A stretch of DNA of 64,000 bases from Leptodontidium sp. MPI-SDFR-AT-0119 (GCA_020726505.1 JAHLEZ010000029.1:372001-436000), one strand, 5' to 3'. Counted from the stretch's first letter, positions 1 to 11,544 are shown. Notes: generated from the letters alone by a model not told the origin. Numbers and translations: made by a program.

Positions 1-1191
1 GATATTCTATTGCCCAATGGGAGGCGCAGAAGCCTACAATTCATAGACTTTACATTGAGCAAGATCGTACTACCGGAGATATCGTCAGTATTCTTGAGGA
101 GAATGGTTTTGTTGTCACGTAAGATTGTCGTTCTTTTGTTACCTGAGCTCTTCAAGGCTAATCAGGGCTGCAGGGAGAAGCAGCTGAAAGACAGGCTTAA
201 AAAATGGAAGTTCAACACGAAGAATATCAAAGAGAGAGCCATGTTCGGGATGGCTCGTTCACGTCTTAGACGGAGGAAATTCAAAGCCAAGCCGAGTATT
301 TTCATCATTGATGGGAAGTTGGTAGGGGATGCAAAGATTGATCGATTTCTAAAGAGAAACAAGATTTCAGACAGTTCATTACTCTCAATGACAAGTCCTG
401 TTGACGGTTAGTAGTCAATCTTGAACTGTACGTTGAGTCTGTCTAACCGAAGTTATCCATTAGCTCCCACTCCAGCTTTCACTGTGCTCACGCCACCGGC
501 ATCTTTTTTCGAGGGGAATGAAGAAACAACATGTCTCCCAGACATTTCTGCCACTGCATTTTCACAACCACCAATGCCAAAATCACCGAAGATAAGTCCG
601 TATCCTGCAACATCGTCGCTCTCATACTACGAAGACCGGGATAATTTCAGGGAGAACCCTTGGAATGATTGTTGGCTCCCCCATCTCGATTTTTCATCTC
701 CGCCCCCAAACCCATGTTCGTGGATTCAGAATGCCCCCAGTCCACCAGCAGGATGGGACCTAGGTGTTACAAAAGACGACGGAAACTTTGAGCAAGTTCC
801 AGAGGAGAATAACTCTTTATCCCAAAAATCTCGATCCTTACAAGCCGAGGAAGACAGTTGTAGAGCGAAGCTTATGAGAAGTGAGCTAGAGAATGGACCA
901 GAGCACGAAGAGACCTTGGATGCTCTGCGCAATCTAGCCTTCGCACTCTACAAAGGATGCCAATACGAGCCGGCCGAAACGCTCTTGCGCCGAGTTGTGG
1001 AAGGTGGGCGGAAGGCTTTTGGCGATGATCACTTAGCTGTCCTCGAAACACGGTTGCATTGTCTATCGTTATTCAAGAACGAGGGAGATACTCTGATGCA
1101 GAAATTTGCAGCGTCAACTGTTGGATACCATCAAGCGTGCTATATATCACATAGCAGCTGCTTAAAATCTACGCGCTACACATTCATATGA
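1..1191 (+). CDS. Clr5-domain protein with TPR repeats (5' partial)
   Basis: The gene enters from the left edge. Frame 3 reads WEAQKPTIHRLYIEQ, the start of a Clr5 domain (a fungal N-terminal domain of about 54 residues). An intron at 119-173 (GTAAGA...CAG, branch-like GGCTAAT) restores the frame as GFVVT/EKQLKDRLKKW, completing the domain. A second intron at 407-463 (GTTAGT...TAG) removes the stop at 409-411 and joins to the frame running to 1191. That frame holds a Ser/Pro-rich linker and at least one TPR-like helix pair (ETLDALRNLAFALYKG, about nt 910-1060). Clr5 proteins with TPR or ankyrin tails are common, poorly characterised fungal proteins. The C-terminus is short for the family, and the stop overlaps the end of the convergent tannase gene by 30 bp, so the last exon may be wrong or truncated. 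Confidence 0.7.
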
Positions 1192-2766
1192 CGATGGCAG
1201 AGTGGGATCTCCACGTGTATACATAGAAATGAGAGGATACAGACATAAGTTCTGGCCACTGCTAGAACCATTTACTGGAATACTGACAGCCTCCAAGATG
1301 GTCGGTGCAGTACCATTCTCTACCCACGAGACCAGACTGTCCAAGGCATTTCCAGGGAACGCACCAACGCCATCACCACAATGATGTACACCTGGAGCTT
1401 CAAAGTGTCGAAAAAAGTTGCCAATATCAGGATCAAGAGATGCGACTCTCTGATAGTATTCGGTAGTACTTTGGGGAGGGATGAGCTGGTCAGCTAAACC
1501 GTGCCAGGTGAGTAGTTTTCCGCCCGCTTTTCGGAAGTGTGAGAGATCAGCATCTCTATTACCGATGATGGAGTCGTATTGTTGGTTTGATGAGGAAAAT
1601 ATGTCTTCAAAAGGTTGCTGAGTGATCGTAGAAAGGTTGAGTGATGGATCTTTAAGTACGAACAACCTGATCCATTCGCTTCCGATTGCAAACGGGGAGG
1701 CTGAGCAAGAGCCATTAGAAGAGCAGGTTGTCCCAGCAAGAGCAGATAGGGGCGCATCGTACGTCAAGCCATACCATAGGAAAGATCCATCGCCCTTCCT
1801 AGGGCCTGTCCACGCAGCTTTGGCAACAGTGGCTGCTTCCTGCGAAATTGTAGAAGAGTTTCCAGCACAGGAAAAGGGCTTCCCAACCATAGTTTGAGGG
1901 TCGAACCTGCAAAGCTGCGGGATAGAGATAATATTATCAACGACTCCATCATTGGCATCGCATGCTTCGATAGCCGCCGCTGTAAGTGCGTCCAGTTCGC
2001 ACGGTCGTGGGTAGCGTTGAATAGTGTTCATAACGGCTTGCGGCCAGTATAAAGAGGGAATCAAGCTACCCCAATTAACAGCTGGGGCGGCGGCCAAGAT
2101 TCCATTATACTGCTGTGGATATCTCTGCGCCATGGCAAGGCCTTGTCGACCACCATTTGAGCACCCATTCCAATAGGAATATTTAGCCCCAGTGCCATAG
2201 TATTCCTGAGTCACGGCTTTCCCAATCAGAGCCATATCATTCAGAGAAACTGTTGCAAAGTCTTGAAGCAGATACAAGTTGACATTTCCAGGCGAAAGAA
2301 GCGCCCAACTCGCGGGAGATAATGCGTTCATATCATGACCAGCATTAGTAGAGGCCGCCGAGTAGCCGCGAGCTATTGCAGGTGCCAAACTCGGATCGAA
2401 ATACCCTGCCGCAAATCCACCGCCGCCGGTGCCCATGAAGCGCCCGTTCCAGTTGTTTGATGGGAGCCAGATTTGAACGTTGATGGTGTCATTTTGGCCT
2501 GGGTGCGTATATACCACGGACACGTTGCAGAAGTTGAGGCCTGTGAGATTCGCAGCGAAGTGTGAATCAGCTTGCTGAGTGGCGACGGAGTAGTTGGCAA
2601 CCCGAGCAGTATTGACAGAGAGAATGTCTGCACCAAAGAGTGAGAGCCCGGAAAATACGGAGGCCGAGCAGACTAGAACATTGAACGAGGTCAGCTCTGA
2701 AATTTGATACTCAAGAGAGCACGGCAAGTGAACGGCGATACTGACGCGACGGAGAGACCGAGACAC
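1162..2766 (-). CDS. Tannase/feruloyl esterase-family hydrolase
   Basis: A 534-codon frame matches the fungal tannase family (PF07519): secreted serine esterases that cleave gallate, ferulate or related phenolic esters of plant material. The nucleophile motif is GCSNGGRQG (Ser about 203), followed by WHGLADQLIPP (catalytic Asp) and APGVHHCGDG (catalytic His). The Cys next to the Ser and the Cys next to the His form the CS-D-HC arrangement whose disulfide joins the triad. The glycine-rich GRFMGTGGGGFAAGY stretch and LFGADIL near the N-terminus are also typical. Length is normal. The first 35 or so residues do not look like a clean signal peptide, so the true first exon may lie upstream or an intron may be hidden before CSASVFSG. 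The 3' end overlaps the neighbouring gene tail to tail. The substrate cannot be told from sequence. Confidence 0.88.
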   Translation of the reverse strand: MSRSLRRVSIAVHLPCSLEYQISELTSFNVLVCSASVFSGLSLFGADILSVNTARVANYSVATQQADSHFAANLTGLNFCNVSVVYTHPGQNDTINVQIWLPSNNWNGRFMGTGGGGFAAGYFDPSLAPAIARGYSAASTNAGHDMNALSPASWALLSPGNVNLYLLQDFATVSLNDMALIGKAVTQEYYGTGAKYSYWNGCSNGGRQGLAMAQRYPQQYNGILAAAPAVNWGSLIPSLYWPQAVMNTIQRYPRPCELDALTAAAIEACDANDGVVDNIISIPQLCRFDPQTMVGKPFSCAGNSSTISQEAATVAKAAWTGPRKGDGSFLWYGLTYDAPLSALAGTTCSSNGSCSASPFAIGSEWIRLFVLKDPSLNLSTITQQPFEDIFSSSNQQYDSIIGNRDADLSHFRKAGGKLLTWHGLADQLIPPQSTTEYYQRVASLDPDIGNFFRHFEAPGVHHCGDGVGAFPGNALDSLVSWVENGTAPTILEAVSIPVNGSSSGQNLCLYPLISMYTRGDPTLPSSYECVARRF

Positions 2767-4183
2767 CCATTTTGGACGGGGTTTTATGATCGTGACACCG
2801 AAAGATAAGCAAATGCAGTTGAACGATATCTACCATTAATTTGGAGGCAACTTACTCAATATTTAAAGCCCCATGAGCGGCTGGATGAAATATTAGGCCG
2901 GCTAGATCATATCCGGGGCCCGCGTCTGAATTTGAGAATAGATGGGGAAGAAGTTGAGCCAAACCCAGCCAAAGTCAGCTATTATCGGAGAACTGGCAAG
3001 AAAATACAAGGGAAGTGCAATAATAACATCGTGTTTGTGTTCAAAGCGGAAGTTCGGCTATTTGCTTATGCGGGGTAAGCGGGGGTACTAGGCGAGGTTA
3101 CCGAATCGCGGAGAACCTTGTAGCGTTACATGCAACGTGGGAAAATAAACGTTGCAAACTGGAACACTATCAGCATCTACATTGCTATTATCAAGAACGC
3201 TTTTGCTCCACATAAATTACTTCGATCTTTGTTTGCTTCTTTGCCGCAGTTTACCACAACGAGACAGTGAATGAGATGGGCAGCGCTCTCATCAACCAGT
3301 TATATGGGTCAAGGGCTAAGAGAGGCAGCTGGCTTGGAAACATATCGATACACAAGTAGTATCACTTACTGGTCACATACTTGGATACGAAAGATAGGTT
3401 GGCGACTTGAACATGCCAAGGAGGAAAGGTTGAATAAATGCCCAGCAGTAGCAGGAGGAGACTGAAGGTACAATGACATTAAAAGACAGCAAAAAACGGC
3501 TGCTATGAGCCATACACATGAAGACACACAGCACTCATTGGCGCGGATATGTATAGATGTAGATAGGGGCCAATCCGCTCAGCAGAAGGTTGCTGATCAC
3601 TCTCAGGGATGAAGTGAGTGTGTTTATTTTGGTAGACACATTTCGGCAACTGGTGCCAAAACTGGGCTACTCCAGCATAGTGGTCCTACCAACGGCCGGA
3701 ACCGAGTATGAATCAATCAGTGAATTGATCAATATAATTCCAGAACCGGAAGATGAACTCCGGAGATTCACCTTGCCATTGCAGCTAAGAATCTGCAGGC
3801 CATAGAAATACAAGTTGGCTTGACCATAAAAGGAGACATAGATAGTTACCGTATCGCAGGAACCGGAACCGGAACCGGTCCGTGTCCGTGTCCGTATCTA
3901 AGCGGGCACTTCTAACCGACTTCCTGCGATTTCAAAGAATTTATCCGGCTGGCTCCGTGTCACTCTGCGTGCTATCCGGCCCCTCCTCCGCATTTCTCCC
4001 CATGGCCTGCATAGAAGCTACAGCGCAATTTAAAATTTTCTTTGAAGTAAAAAGCACATAGAACTTGCAAGTCCTAAGTAGATATTTGTCTACCTTTTAA
4101 ACGCCTTCTAAAAGTATCGTTTACCTAGTATTCTTTTCTTCGCATAACATTTCAGCTTACAACAACGAAAAGGCAGCCGAGTT
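2767..4183. other. 1.4 kb intergenic region
   Basis: No frame here looks coding; the longest open stretches are 60-70 codons with no recognisable motif. It should hold the tannase promoter (minus strand). Scattered CGG/CCG-containing palindromes, the kind of site Zn2Cys6 regulators bind, occur but none is diagnostic. Confidence 0.5.
3857..3897. repeat. Two adjacent hexamer microsatellites
   Basis: Three copies of GGAACC are followed directly by three copies of a TCCGTG hexamer, forming a 40 bp GC-rich block in intergenic DNA. Confidence 0.85.
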
Positions 4184-4256
4184 TCAAGTGGAGCATGACA
4201 AGTCCGACACGTTTGTAATCTCTGAGGTCAAAACCTTCAATAATGTTTCAAGTTCA

Positions 4257-5192
4257 TCATCGCTGATGAAATCTTGAAGTTTTCTCTGACAGTGTGACGA
4301 AAACTTGTGAATTATCGAAAATCTCACGTTTGCGGCGATTTCGATCTTCTGACAACATGTCCACAATTAGAACTCCTGGTAATTGAGTTGCATAGATTTT
4401 TGCGAACTCATTTTGCGCAACTTCCAGTTTGACAATGCCAAGGAAGATTCCGTCGATGCGTCGCAAGACTTCATCTTTTCTCCTAGAAAGGCTAGAATTC
4501 GGAGACTCTTGAGAGGTACTATACATCCTTGATCTACGGGAGCCACTTGTTGCTGATGACTCTGAAATCTGACGTATATCGTCAAGAAGAGCGCGTAATG
4601 CTACTCTCCAGGCTTTCTTCACCCTGTCGGCGTCCAGATAAGTGACTAATGATAACGTCTCCCATCGTGCTGCTCTTTCAAGATTTGCTGGTGAATTGCT
4701 ACATACGAAGCGATCGAGTGCATAGAAAGCTTGCATCAAGATCCAGAGTGACACAGCGGACTCTGGGTACTGCAAGAACAAAGTCCCAAAGTTGAAGTCC
4801 CCAAGTGATGTGAGGCTATCGACCTTTGGACCTCCATCCGGATAGGACTCGAGCCATGCTTTAGCGCGTGCGGTCCAGTCTGACCTTAGTGAATAAGAGG
4901 ATTGCGGATTGGGATGGTAGCCAGCGGGGTCTATCGCAGCGCAGTGCATGGCACTCAAGAGTCTGAGACTTCCAAGAAAGTCATCTTGCAAGATCAGTGT
5001 TACTGCGAGATCCACGGAGAAATCGAGTTCTTTCCTCGGTACCCTGAAGTTTCCCCCTTTCCCAAGGCGGTTTTCCGAGTTCTGGTCCATGGTGTTGAAA
5101 CAGGGATTGTTGCACGATCGATCAAATGTTTTGGATGGCAAGGAAGCCCCAGAAATGTTCCAAATCTTCGCAACGACTTCAGATGCTCCATG
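4257..5192 (-). CDS. Hypothetical protein, unrecognised
   Basis: A frame of about 310 codons, open from the stop at 5193-5195. It begins HGASEVVAKIWNISGAS and is therefore longer than from its first obvious start near 5141. Composition is protein-like: a mostly helical, Leu/Ala-rich middle (DFLGSLRLLSAMHCAAIDPAGY, then SLWILMQAFYALDRFV), a Ser/Arg-rich low-complexity segment (SESSATSGSRRSRMYS) and a basic C-terminus. There is no signal peptide or membrane span. A first exon may lie near 5300-5350, where the minus strand reads ATGGCTCCAAATCCGCCG. The 3' end is uncertain because another minus frame (4184-4366, KLQDFISDDELETLL) looks equally coding. I do not recognise the family. Confidence 0.5.
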   Translation of the reverse strand, partial: HGASEVVAKIWNISGASLPSKTFDRSCNNPCFNTMDQNSENRLGKGGNFRVPRKELDFSVDLAVTLILQDDFLGSLRLLSAMHCAAIDPAGYHPNPQSSYSLRSDWTARAKAWLESYPDGGPKVDSLTSLGDFNFGTLFLQYPESAVSLWILMQAFYALDRFVCSNSPANLERAARWETLSLVTYLDADRVKKAWRVALRALLDDIRQISESSATSGSRRSRMYSTSQESPNSSLSRRKDEVLRRIDGIFLGIVKLEVAQNEFAKIYATQLPGVLIVDMLSEDRNRRKREIFDNSQVFVTLSEKTSRFHQR

Positions 5193-5528
5193 TCACAGAA
5201 GGCTGGAATATTTCCCAGGTCAAGAGATAAATTCGTGCGGTGCGATCGAAGACTCCAAACAACCTTTCACAAGGCAAAATCATTGAAGTCTAGTCTCCTG
5301 GGGTGGTGTTGTCAGATGACCAGCTGGCGGCGGATTTGGAGCCATGTGAATGCACTCAGCCACCACCAAAACCACCACTATTTTCAGACACCGTGGACAA
5401 CCCCGGTGAGAGGTGGTTGCCGAGCCTCTACAAAGAAGAAAGGCGAAGAATCAAAACTAAGTACAAAATCTCACTGTCTCGCTCATACTTTATCAAGCTT
5501 TCACCGATCCTCACTCTAATAAACTTAT

Positions 5529-8009
5529 ATGGCTGGATCTTCTGTCCAGATGCCTGCTGAGCACAATAATGCACCTCCCATGGAGGAACATGGGCGCGTG
5601 TCCAAAGCCCCTGGAGCAATTGCTCGGCAACAAATGCTGTTCGAGGCTCAGAGAATCAGAAACACCACTAAATTCGACAAGCGCAATACATACACCTACA
5701 AGAACATCGATTACGACAACGAGATCAGAGTCTGGCGCCAAAGGGTCGCCGATCGTTTGCCGTCTCGTGCCTTGCTCTTTATCTGACGATTATCACCACC
5801 GAGCGCCCGGAGAACTTCTTTCGTACATAGCGTTGTCGTATTTCTGGCGTGTCGAAGAACCTGAAAATAAGATTTACTTTGTGGAAACAGAAGAAGCCTA
5901 TGATGGTTGGATCGCGACGGGCAAGCTGTCCATATTGCTGCGAATCAACATGATTGGTTGTCTCCTAATCCGGAACAACTTAAAGGATGCTCTGGAGACC
6001 TTGCGTTCAACTTCAGAGTCTATATTTCTGTGGGTCGACGCGGTGTGCATCAATCAATCATGTATACCAGAGAGACCTACTCAAGTTGCTCGCATGCACG
6101 ATGTCTACACACAAGCAGAGACGGTCTACATCTGGTTGGGGATAGGCGAAGATGAAGAGAACAAGAAAACCTTGCGATTCTTGACTAAAGTCCTTGACTT
6201 GTTTGAGTTAGAACAACTCATCACAAGACTTGAGGAAAAGGGGGACAATAAACGATGGCTAGAAGACAAGTTGGATTACAAAAGGGCCATAGCCATTATG
6301 AGATCGAAATGGTTCAGTCGACGATGGGTCATCTAGGAACTTGTACTAGTCAGGAGTGCTTCGGTCATTTTTGGGACATGTCAAATGCCTTAGTAAGACT
6401 TCGCCGACGTAATTACACTTTTTATGACGAAGTTCGATCAGATAAAATCTGTAAATCGACTAACTACAAGATACGGCGAATTAGACGACGCGGAGTACAG
6501 TTACCTCGAGTCTTTGGACGCAAGAGCTCTTAGTGCTAATGTACTAGTAACTGCAACTAGTACTTTGTATAGAAAGTCGATCAACGGCATGATTGTATAG
6601 CGATTTATGTGCTTAGAATAGTTAGTGACATCTGTACTCTTAGTATTTGAGGCTACGGATCTTAGGGACACAATCTTTGCCGTTCTTTAGGTCTCAGGTG
6701 AGATCGTCAAGGACAAAAAGTCTCATTATAAACGCTCACGAGTCTAGGCATCTGTCCGGATGATGATTGAAGATTTAGTCCCCGTGCTGCTTATGATCCT
6801 TTAGAGGCTTTTTGACAAGTACATTGAGGATTCTGCCGTTTATAGAACTCCGACTGCCTACACTTACTCAAGACTCATAGGCCTCCATTTATTTAATGGG
6901 AAACACGATCTTAATGTTATGATTGCTTATTACGCTTTACTTGTACCGAGCTTCTATATTATCTAGCTACTAAGTTGTATGTCGTGAAGTCCGTAATAGT
7001 TACTATTTATGCACTGCACGGACTTGACAAACGGATTAAGCCAGACTATCGCAAAAGTCGAAATATAGTTTACGCAGACTTTATCGCGTACCGTATCGAA
7101 ACTTCGAAGTCGCTAGACGTTATCTGTTAGCGTTAGGCGCTAGCCTCGACTATCTCAACGCAAGCTTTCTATAATAAGGAGTTGCCATCTTAGGTCTTAT
7201 TAATCACAGGTAATACATTTGGCAACTCCAAGGATGCTCGGAATTAGAGACTGTTTAGGGACAGCTTCGTTGGTTCAGATGTTAAAGGAATCTATAAAGC
7301 CAGTGGAAGTAGTTGCCTATGTTTCAAATTCGGAAAGGCTAGACTCGCCGTCGAAACTGACGCGAAAAGGGAAAATGTGCAAACCGACGATCTAACTAAG
7401 ACGCAGGCGTAGCAAACAAATATCCCCGCACGTTTTGAGCAGACTCTAATTGTGAAAGGCTTCCGATTAGCACGAGTGGAGCGAGTTGAACGTATAATCG
7501 GATTGGTAATTAGTCGAGAAGCATTATAGCTGTTTAGGTGGTCTAATACTAAGGAACTATCTAAGCAGGATCTCGATCAAATATAGCGAGTCCTAGTTAC
7601 TAACCGTGGCCCTAGTGGGACCAAGCCTCCTATTTAGTACCGCCGAGTGTGTAAATCCTACCTAGATTAGTGCAATTCCTTGGGTAGGGTGTCTGCTTTT
7701 AATATAACTAATCTCTAAAACCTCACAGGTACACTAAACTGGATCGTCGAATTCGTCAAGCGGGTGCAGTAAGTGGTGTATAACCGTAACATTATATTAG
7801 CTCGGTCAGCAGGAGGTCAATCCTACGTAGGCCTTGCACCACTGGAAACCAGGGTCGGAGATATCGTGTGTATTTTCTTTGGCTGCTTAGTGCCAGTGAT
7901 TCTTTCGAAGCTGGTAAATAGCGGTTATACCAGTAGAGGGGAGGCTTATATTCACGGAGTAATAGATAGAGAGGCAGTCGAACCAATTATTACAGGAGCG
8001 AAAGAGTAG
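5529..8009 (+). pseudogene. Heterokaryon-incompatibility (HET-domain) protein, decayed
   Basis: HET-domain hallmarks are in order: YIALSYFW (about 5827), then FLWVDAVCINQS and ERPTQVARMHDVYTQAETVYIWLG (6030-6140), then WFSRRWVI followed by a TAG at 6334-6336 where the family has a Gln (WVIQEL). Beyond it the rest of a long HET protein is still readable: TDLRDTIFAVL, DYRKSRNIVYADFIAY, KGFRLARVERVERI, and the usual C-terminal GLAPLETRVGDIVCIFFG...GEAYIHGV (7830-7960). More than ten stops interrupt it, mostly at expected Gln or Trp codons. Three reading frames are used (changes near 5740 and between 6650 and 7040). HET proteins trigger cell death on recognition of non-self; this copy cannot be made whole. 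The stop pattern fits C-to-T/G-to-A RIP. Confidence 0.87.
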
Positions 8010-8700
8010 TAGTTTAAACTACGTTAGTAGCCTCTAATAATATCGACGTTGTTTTTAGTCGAAATGAATATTAATTAGATTACTAAATCTCTAAGAGAAA
8101 ATTAGTAGAGATGTATTCTCGACTTTTTTATTTTATAGTATTATTATTAGTAGTTGTTTTAGTATATATAATGTGATAATTTAATGTTACTTAATCGTTC
8201 ACGTTTAATTTTAATTTAAACTAATATTACATTTTTTTTATTAAAATAGCTTAAGTGTATTTCTAAATTAATATCTCTTTTTAGTCAGGTATAATAATTG
8301 TTTAGTACATTTACGAAATTAATTATTATATAAAAGCTTTAATTATAAAATTATTAATTAATAATAAGCCTTTGAGTTCTCTTTAACTTTTATTTTATTT
8401 TTATCTTTTATTAATAATTTATCTTAATATTGTGTTTTAATAAAGAATATAATATAATATATTTATTAATTAATTTAATAAGCGCATTTATTTACTTATT
8501 AATATATATAAAATAAAAAAATTAAAACATTATATAATTTCCATTGGCTTATAAAATTGCTTACTTTTAATTATATTACGTCATTTTATAATATAATAAG
8601 TGTACTTTTATAACCGCATCTTTAAATTAATAAGCACATATAGTAAACCTATTTAATCATTTATTAAGAAATAATCAATTTATTGTTAAAACATTGTATA
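8010..8700. other. AT-rich block
   Basis: Roughly 80% A+T by eye, with stops in all frames and many TTAATTAA-like words. No gene or clear terminal repeats seen. Consistent with the eroded flank of a RIP-affected repeat. Confidence 0.6.
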
Positions 8701-9222
8701 ATATTTATTAGTTTATCAAAAGGGAAACAAGGCTACTTCTTGGAGAACGTAACGACGCAATACCTCTAGCAGTCGAGTATGGGAGCAAGAGTATGGCAAG
8801 AGTAATATTATAGGTCTAATACGAAGGAAACAAAGAAGATACAGAATTCAAGGAGTCTGAGGGGGTCAGGTAGCATATACAGAGCCGCACTCCGGCAGAC
8901 AGAATTGAACCTTTATCCTTGAAAAACAGCAAGAATTGAGATGTACAAGAAGTCCGATAACAAGTGAACATATGCAAGGCAAATACAAGTACTGGGATGA
9001 GGAAGGCACTTGCATGTTTGCCTCGTTCTGTAGCTTCTACTTATCTCGTAAATCACAAACTTCCCGAAGAACCTACGCGTTGACGTTCTATGGGTCGACA
9101 CTCAAATCGTAGGTTTCGAAGTGTAAGAGCGAAGATACACAACAACTCTTGAGGCAACCATCGACTTGATAAAGCGATAAAGCGATATATAATAGCCCAT
9201 TCACGAAGGAGAGGATCAGGGA
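8701..9222. other. Gene-poor stretch with a possible ankyrin relic
   Basis: At about 8743-8812 the plus strand reads NDAIPLAVEYGSKSMARVIL before a stop, which resembles one ankyrin repeat (x-TPLxxAxxxGxxxxxxxLL). Nothing else is recognisable. It could be debris of an NLR- or ankyrin-type gene. Confidence 0.3.
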
Positions 9223-9642
9223 TTGCAAAACCCACATATTGAACCAGACTTCGGGCCATATCTCGTGGTCCTCGGGGAGTTGAAGACTCAAATGGTTGCA
9301 GGCCAGAAAGCTATGAAAAATTTCCGGGTTTTCTTCACTAAACAGCAACGTGAGATACAAGGTGCTACGGAAACCCAATGGCGACTTCTTGAAATGGCAG
9401 GGCGATGCAAAGAGTACAAAACTACAGTCAAGACCCTACGGAGCGAGGAAAAAGGGAAAGACGAAGCGCTGGCAGAGAAAGTGGCAGATATTGAAGGGAA
9501 AAGAGACGCACTGGAAAGAGGCAAAGAGGAAGCTGTGAAGTATACAGAAGAATGGAGGGAAGAAAAGGAGAAGTTCGGTAAGAGAGTATTAATTAAACCC
9601 TCGTATTCCAACATAAGCGACCTGCTACGGCGGGGCGGCTAG
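9223..9642 (+). CDS. Small coiled-coil-like hypothetical protein
   Basis: A 139-codon frame, very rich in Lys/Glu/Arg with heptad-like spacing (EALAEKVADIEGKRDALERG), so a long helix or coiled coil is likely. No signal peptide or known domain. It is flanked by decayed DNA and may be a leftover exon; the start is not supported by context. Confidence 0.33.
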   Translation: MQNPHIEPDFGPYLVVLGELKTQMVAGQKAMKNFRVFFTKQQREIQGATETQWRLLEMAGRCKEYKTTVKTLRSEEKGKDEALAEKVADIEGKRDALERGKEEAVKYTEEWREEKEKFGKRVLIKPSYSNISDLLRRGG

Positions 9643-10369
9643 ATGTGTCAGGATCTGGCAGGATTTAAAGCCCAGATTACGGCTAGTGCTGATTTAGTAA
9701 CTCACACCAAATCTGTAATATAAAACTCTGCACTGTGAGAAGCCCAGCTGTAATAACACTGTCTCACTAATCGAGTTAGTCAAACCTGTTACTTTTCGGC
9801 AATTGCTAGTCAATTGGTCAAAAGTTGCTAGAACGTACTCATACAACAGGAACAGACTAGGCCCAATACGTTTAAGTCAGATAGACAAACTGTGACAATT
9901 TCACGAAAGTGTCCCTTATACTGACTCTACTAACAGTTGTTATTGACAACTAGGGAGAGCTTTAAGATGCTTTGGAGACATTAATTCATTAATTAAATTA
10001 ACAGATAATGAGATTCAAAAAAAAAGTCCTTCGCAAAAATGAGTATTGATGTTACAAATATATTTTGTTATTAATAGAAGATGATAACAATATCAGAGGT
10101 AACTTTGTAAGAGGACAGTCCCTAAAATCATGTAACCTTCTATATAACAAAAAACCCTCCAGAAAGTAATCCCCACCACAATAGTTTCGCCTTAAGTGTA
10201 GCTAAACTAATTTTGAACATTTTCCCAGGGTCTAGTGTTGAACTGAAACCCCCCTGATTGTTGAAAATCCCCACAGATCGTAAGTCCCTAGCATCGAAGG
10301 ACTTCAAAGAGCAATACAAAGAATCCCCCACAAAATACCAAACGGGCAGAGCGAAAGACGCTAGTTTGC
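9643..10369. other. Intergenic region, nothing recognised
   Basis: Only short unsupported open frames. Moderately AT-rich. It lies downstream of the minus-strand secreted protein gene. Confidence 0.5.
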
Positions 10370-10853
10370 TTAATCGCAATGAGTACGGTAATATGCGCCG
10401 CGAGAGACAAGCGGCCACTTCTTCTTGGCGGCCTGCAGATTCCTGCCTGTATCAGTGACCGGGTAGTATCCATTCTTCGCGTACTTTTCGCATGCGTTTT
10501 CGAATTCGCTCATGGTAATGAGATAGCCATTGGTGGCGTGGCACTTGGTATAGTTAGTACAAGTCGACTCTCTCTACATAATACTCTGTTCATGTAGTGG
10601 GAACATACCTCTTGATTCACTGAACGATATTCGGCCTAATAATATGAGTTTTTGTTCTACTTTAAAATAGAGAGGGTGGTTTGCTTACATCGTGGGGATA
10701 TTCTGCCACACAAACGTTATACGTAAGTTCCCAGTTTGTGGAATATTTCCCTCCATCGTATTTCTCGCATTTGCACCGATGCCATGTTTTGCCGCTGACA
10801 AGAGGTAAGAGGCCGAGAACGAAGACAAAGACGTTGAAAGTTGAGAGAAGCAT
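10370..10853 (-). CDS. Small secreted cysteine-rich protein (two exons)
   Basis: Exon 1 (10853-10689) encodes a clear signal peptide, MLLSTFNVFVFVLGLLPLVSG, then KTWHRCKCEKYDGG and NVCVAEYPHD. The donor GTAAGC and acceptor ATGTAG define a 115 bp intron (10688-10574) in phase 0. Exon 2 (10573-10370) continues RESTCTNYTKCHATNGYL and ends YRTHCD. The result is 122 residues with seven cysteines after the signal peptide, rich in Tyr and Lys. Small size, secretion signal and Cys content are those of fungal effectors or secreted antimicrobial-type proteins, but I recognise no family. It stands alone, within repeat-rich DNA. The odd number of cysteines leaves one free or means an exon edge is slightly off. 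Confidence 0.72.
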
Positions 10854-10949
10854 TGTGACTGAAGTGGTTGGGTCGGTTGCAATTGAGGTTGAAGTTGGTG
10901 TGGATTTGTCAAGGCTCTATCAAATCTGGAAGATGTATTGAAAGACGAT

Positions 10950-11395
10950 GGTTGTTGTGATGAACTTGAGTAGAGAACTTCTTATGCTTTATATAAGTTT
11001 CCTCTACTGAAGTGTGGGGTTGTCGGCCCGGTTAGCCACACCACAAGGACAGTCGTATCGGCCTGCTAATAATTTCAATGAAACATAATGTAAAGTAAGT
11101 CTCTAGAAAACCTAAAATGTCTAACGATGCCAGGTATCATGAGGAGGAAATCGGAATCCGTAAACTTATGTTACTTTCCGTTCAATCTAAAAGTTTCCAT
11201 TAGTGTGCAAAGTCACTACGTGTCTCAAGTTAACTATGACACCCCCGTAGGGGGGCACGATTGGAAGGCAAGCTGCCTTAGATCTTCGCTTTAAGATTTA
11301 CTGCTTTGGTGTTATGTTTTGCTCCAAGTTAAACGGTCTAAAATTATAAACAGCGTGCCAAATAAAGAATGACAACTCCAATGCTGAGATTTACA
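10950..11395. other. Intergenic region upstream of the small secreted protein
   Basis: Should contain the promoter of the minus-strand gene ending at 10853. TATATAAG-like sequence lies near 10990. No gene seen. Confidence 0.4.
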
Positions 11396-11398
11396 CCG

Positions 11399-11544
11399 AT
11401 TCCTTACCCTTCGGATTCGGACGCCTAGTAGTAAAAAGGTATGAGTAGTAAAGAGGTATGCTCGCAATTTCTTTTCGACCAATTCCTTATCCTTCGGATT
11501 CGTACGCCTAGTAGTAAAGAGGTATGCTCGCAATTTCTTTTCGA
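11399..11544. repeat. Imperfect direct repeat (80 and 63 bp units)
   Basis: Unit 1 (11399-11478) and unit 2 (11482-11544) share ATTCCTTA(C/T)CCTTCGGATTCG, then ACGCCTAGTAGTAAA and AGAGGTATGCTCGCAATTTC. Unit 1 has an extra internal GTATGAGTAGTAAAGAG duplication. The repeat accounts for the repeated peptide KLRAYLFTT in a minus-strand frame, which I do not regard as a gene. Confidence 0.85.

Noticed and set aside
4902..5519. 205-codon plus-strand frame
   Set aside because: Antisense to the minus-strand hypothetical gene, rich in Cys, His, Arg and Trp as expected for a mirror frame; no motif.
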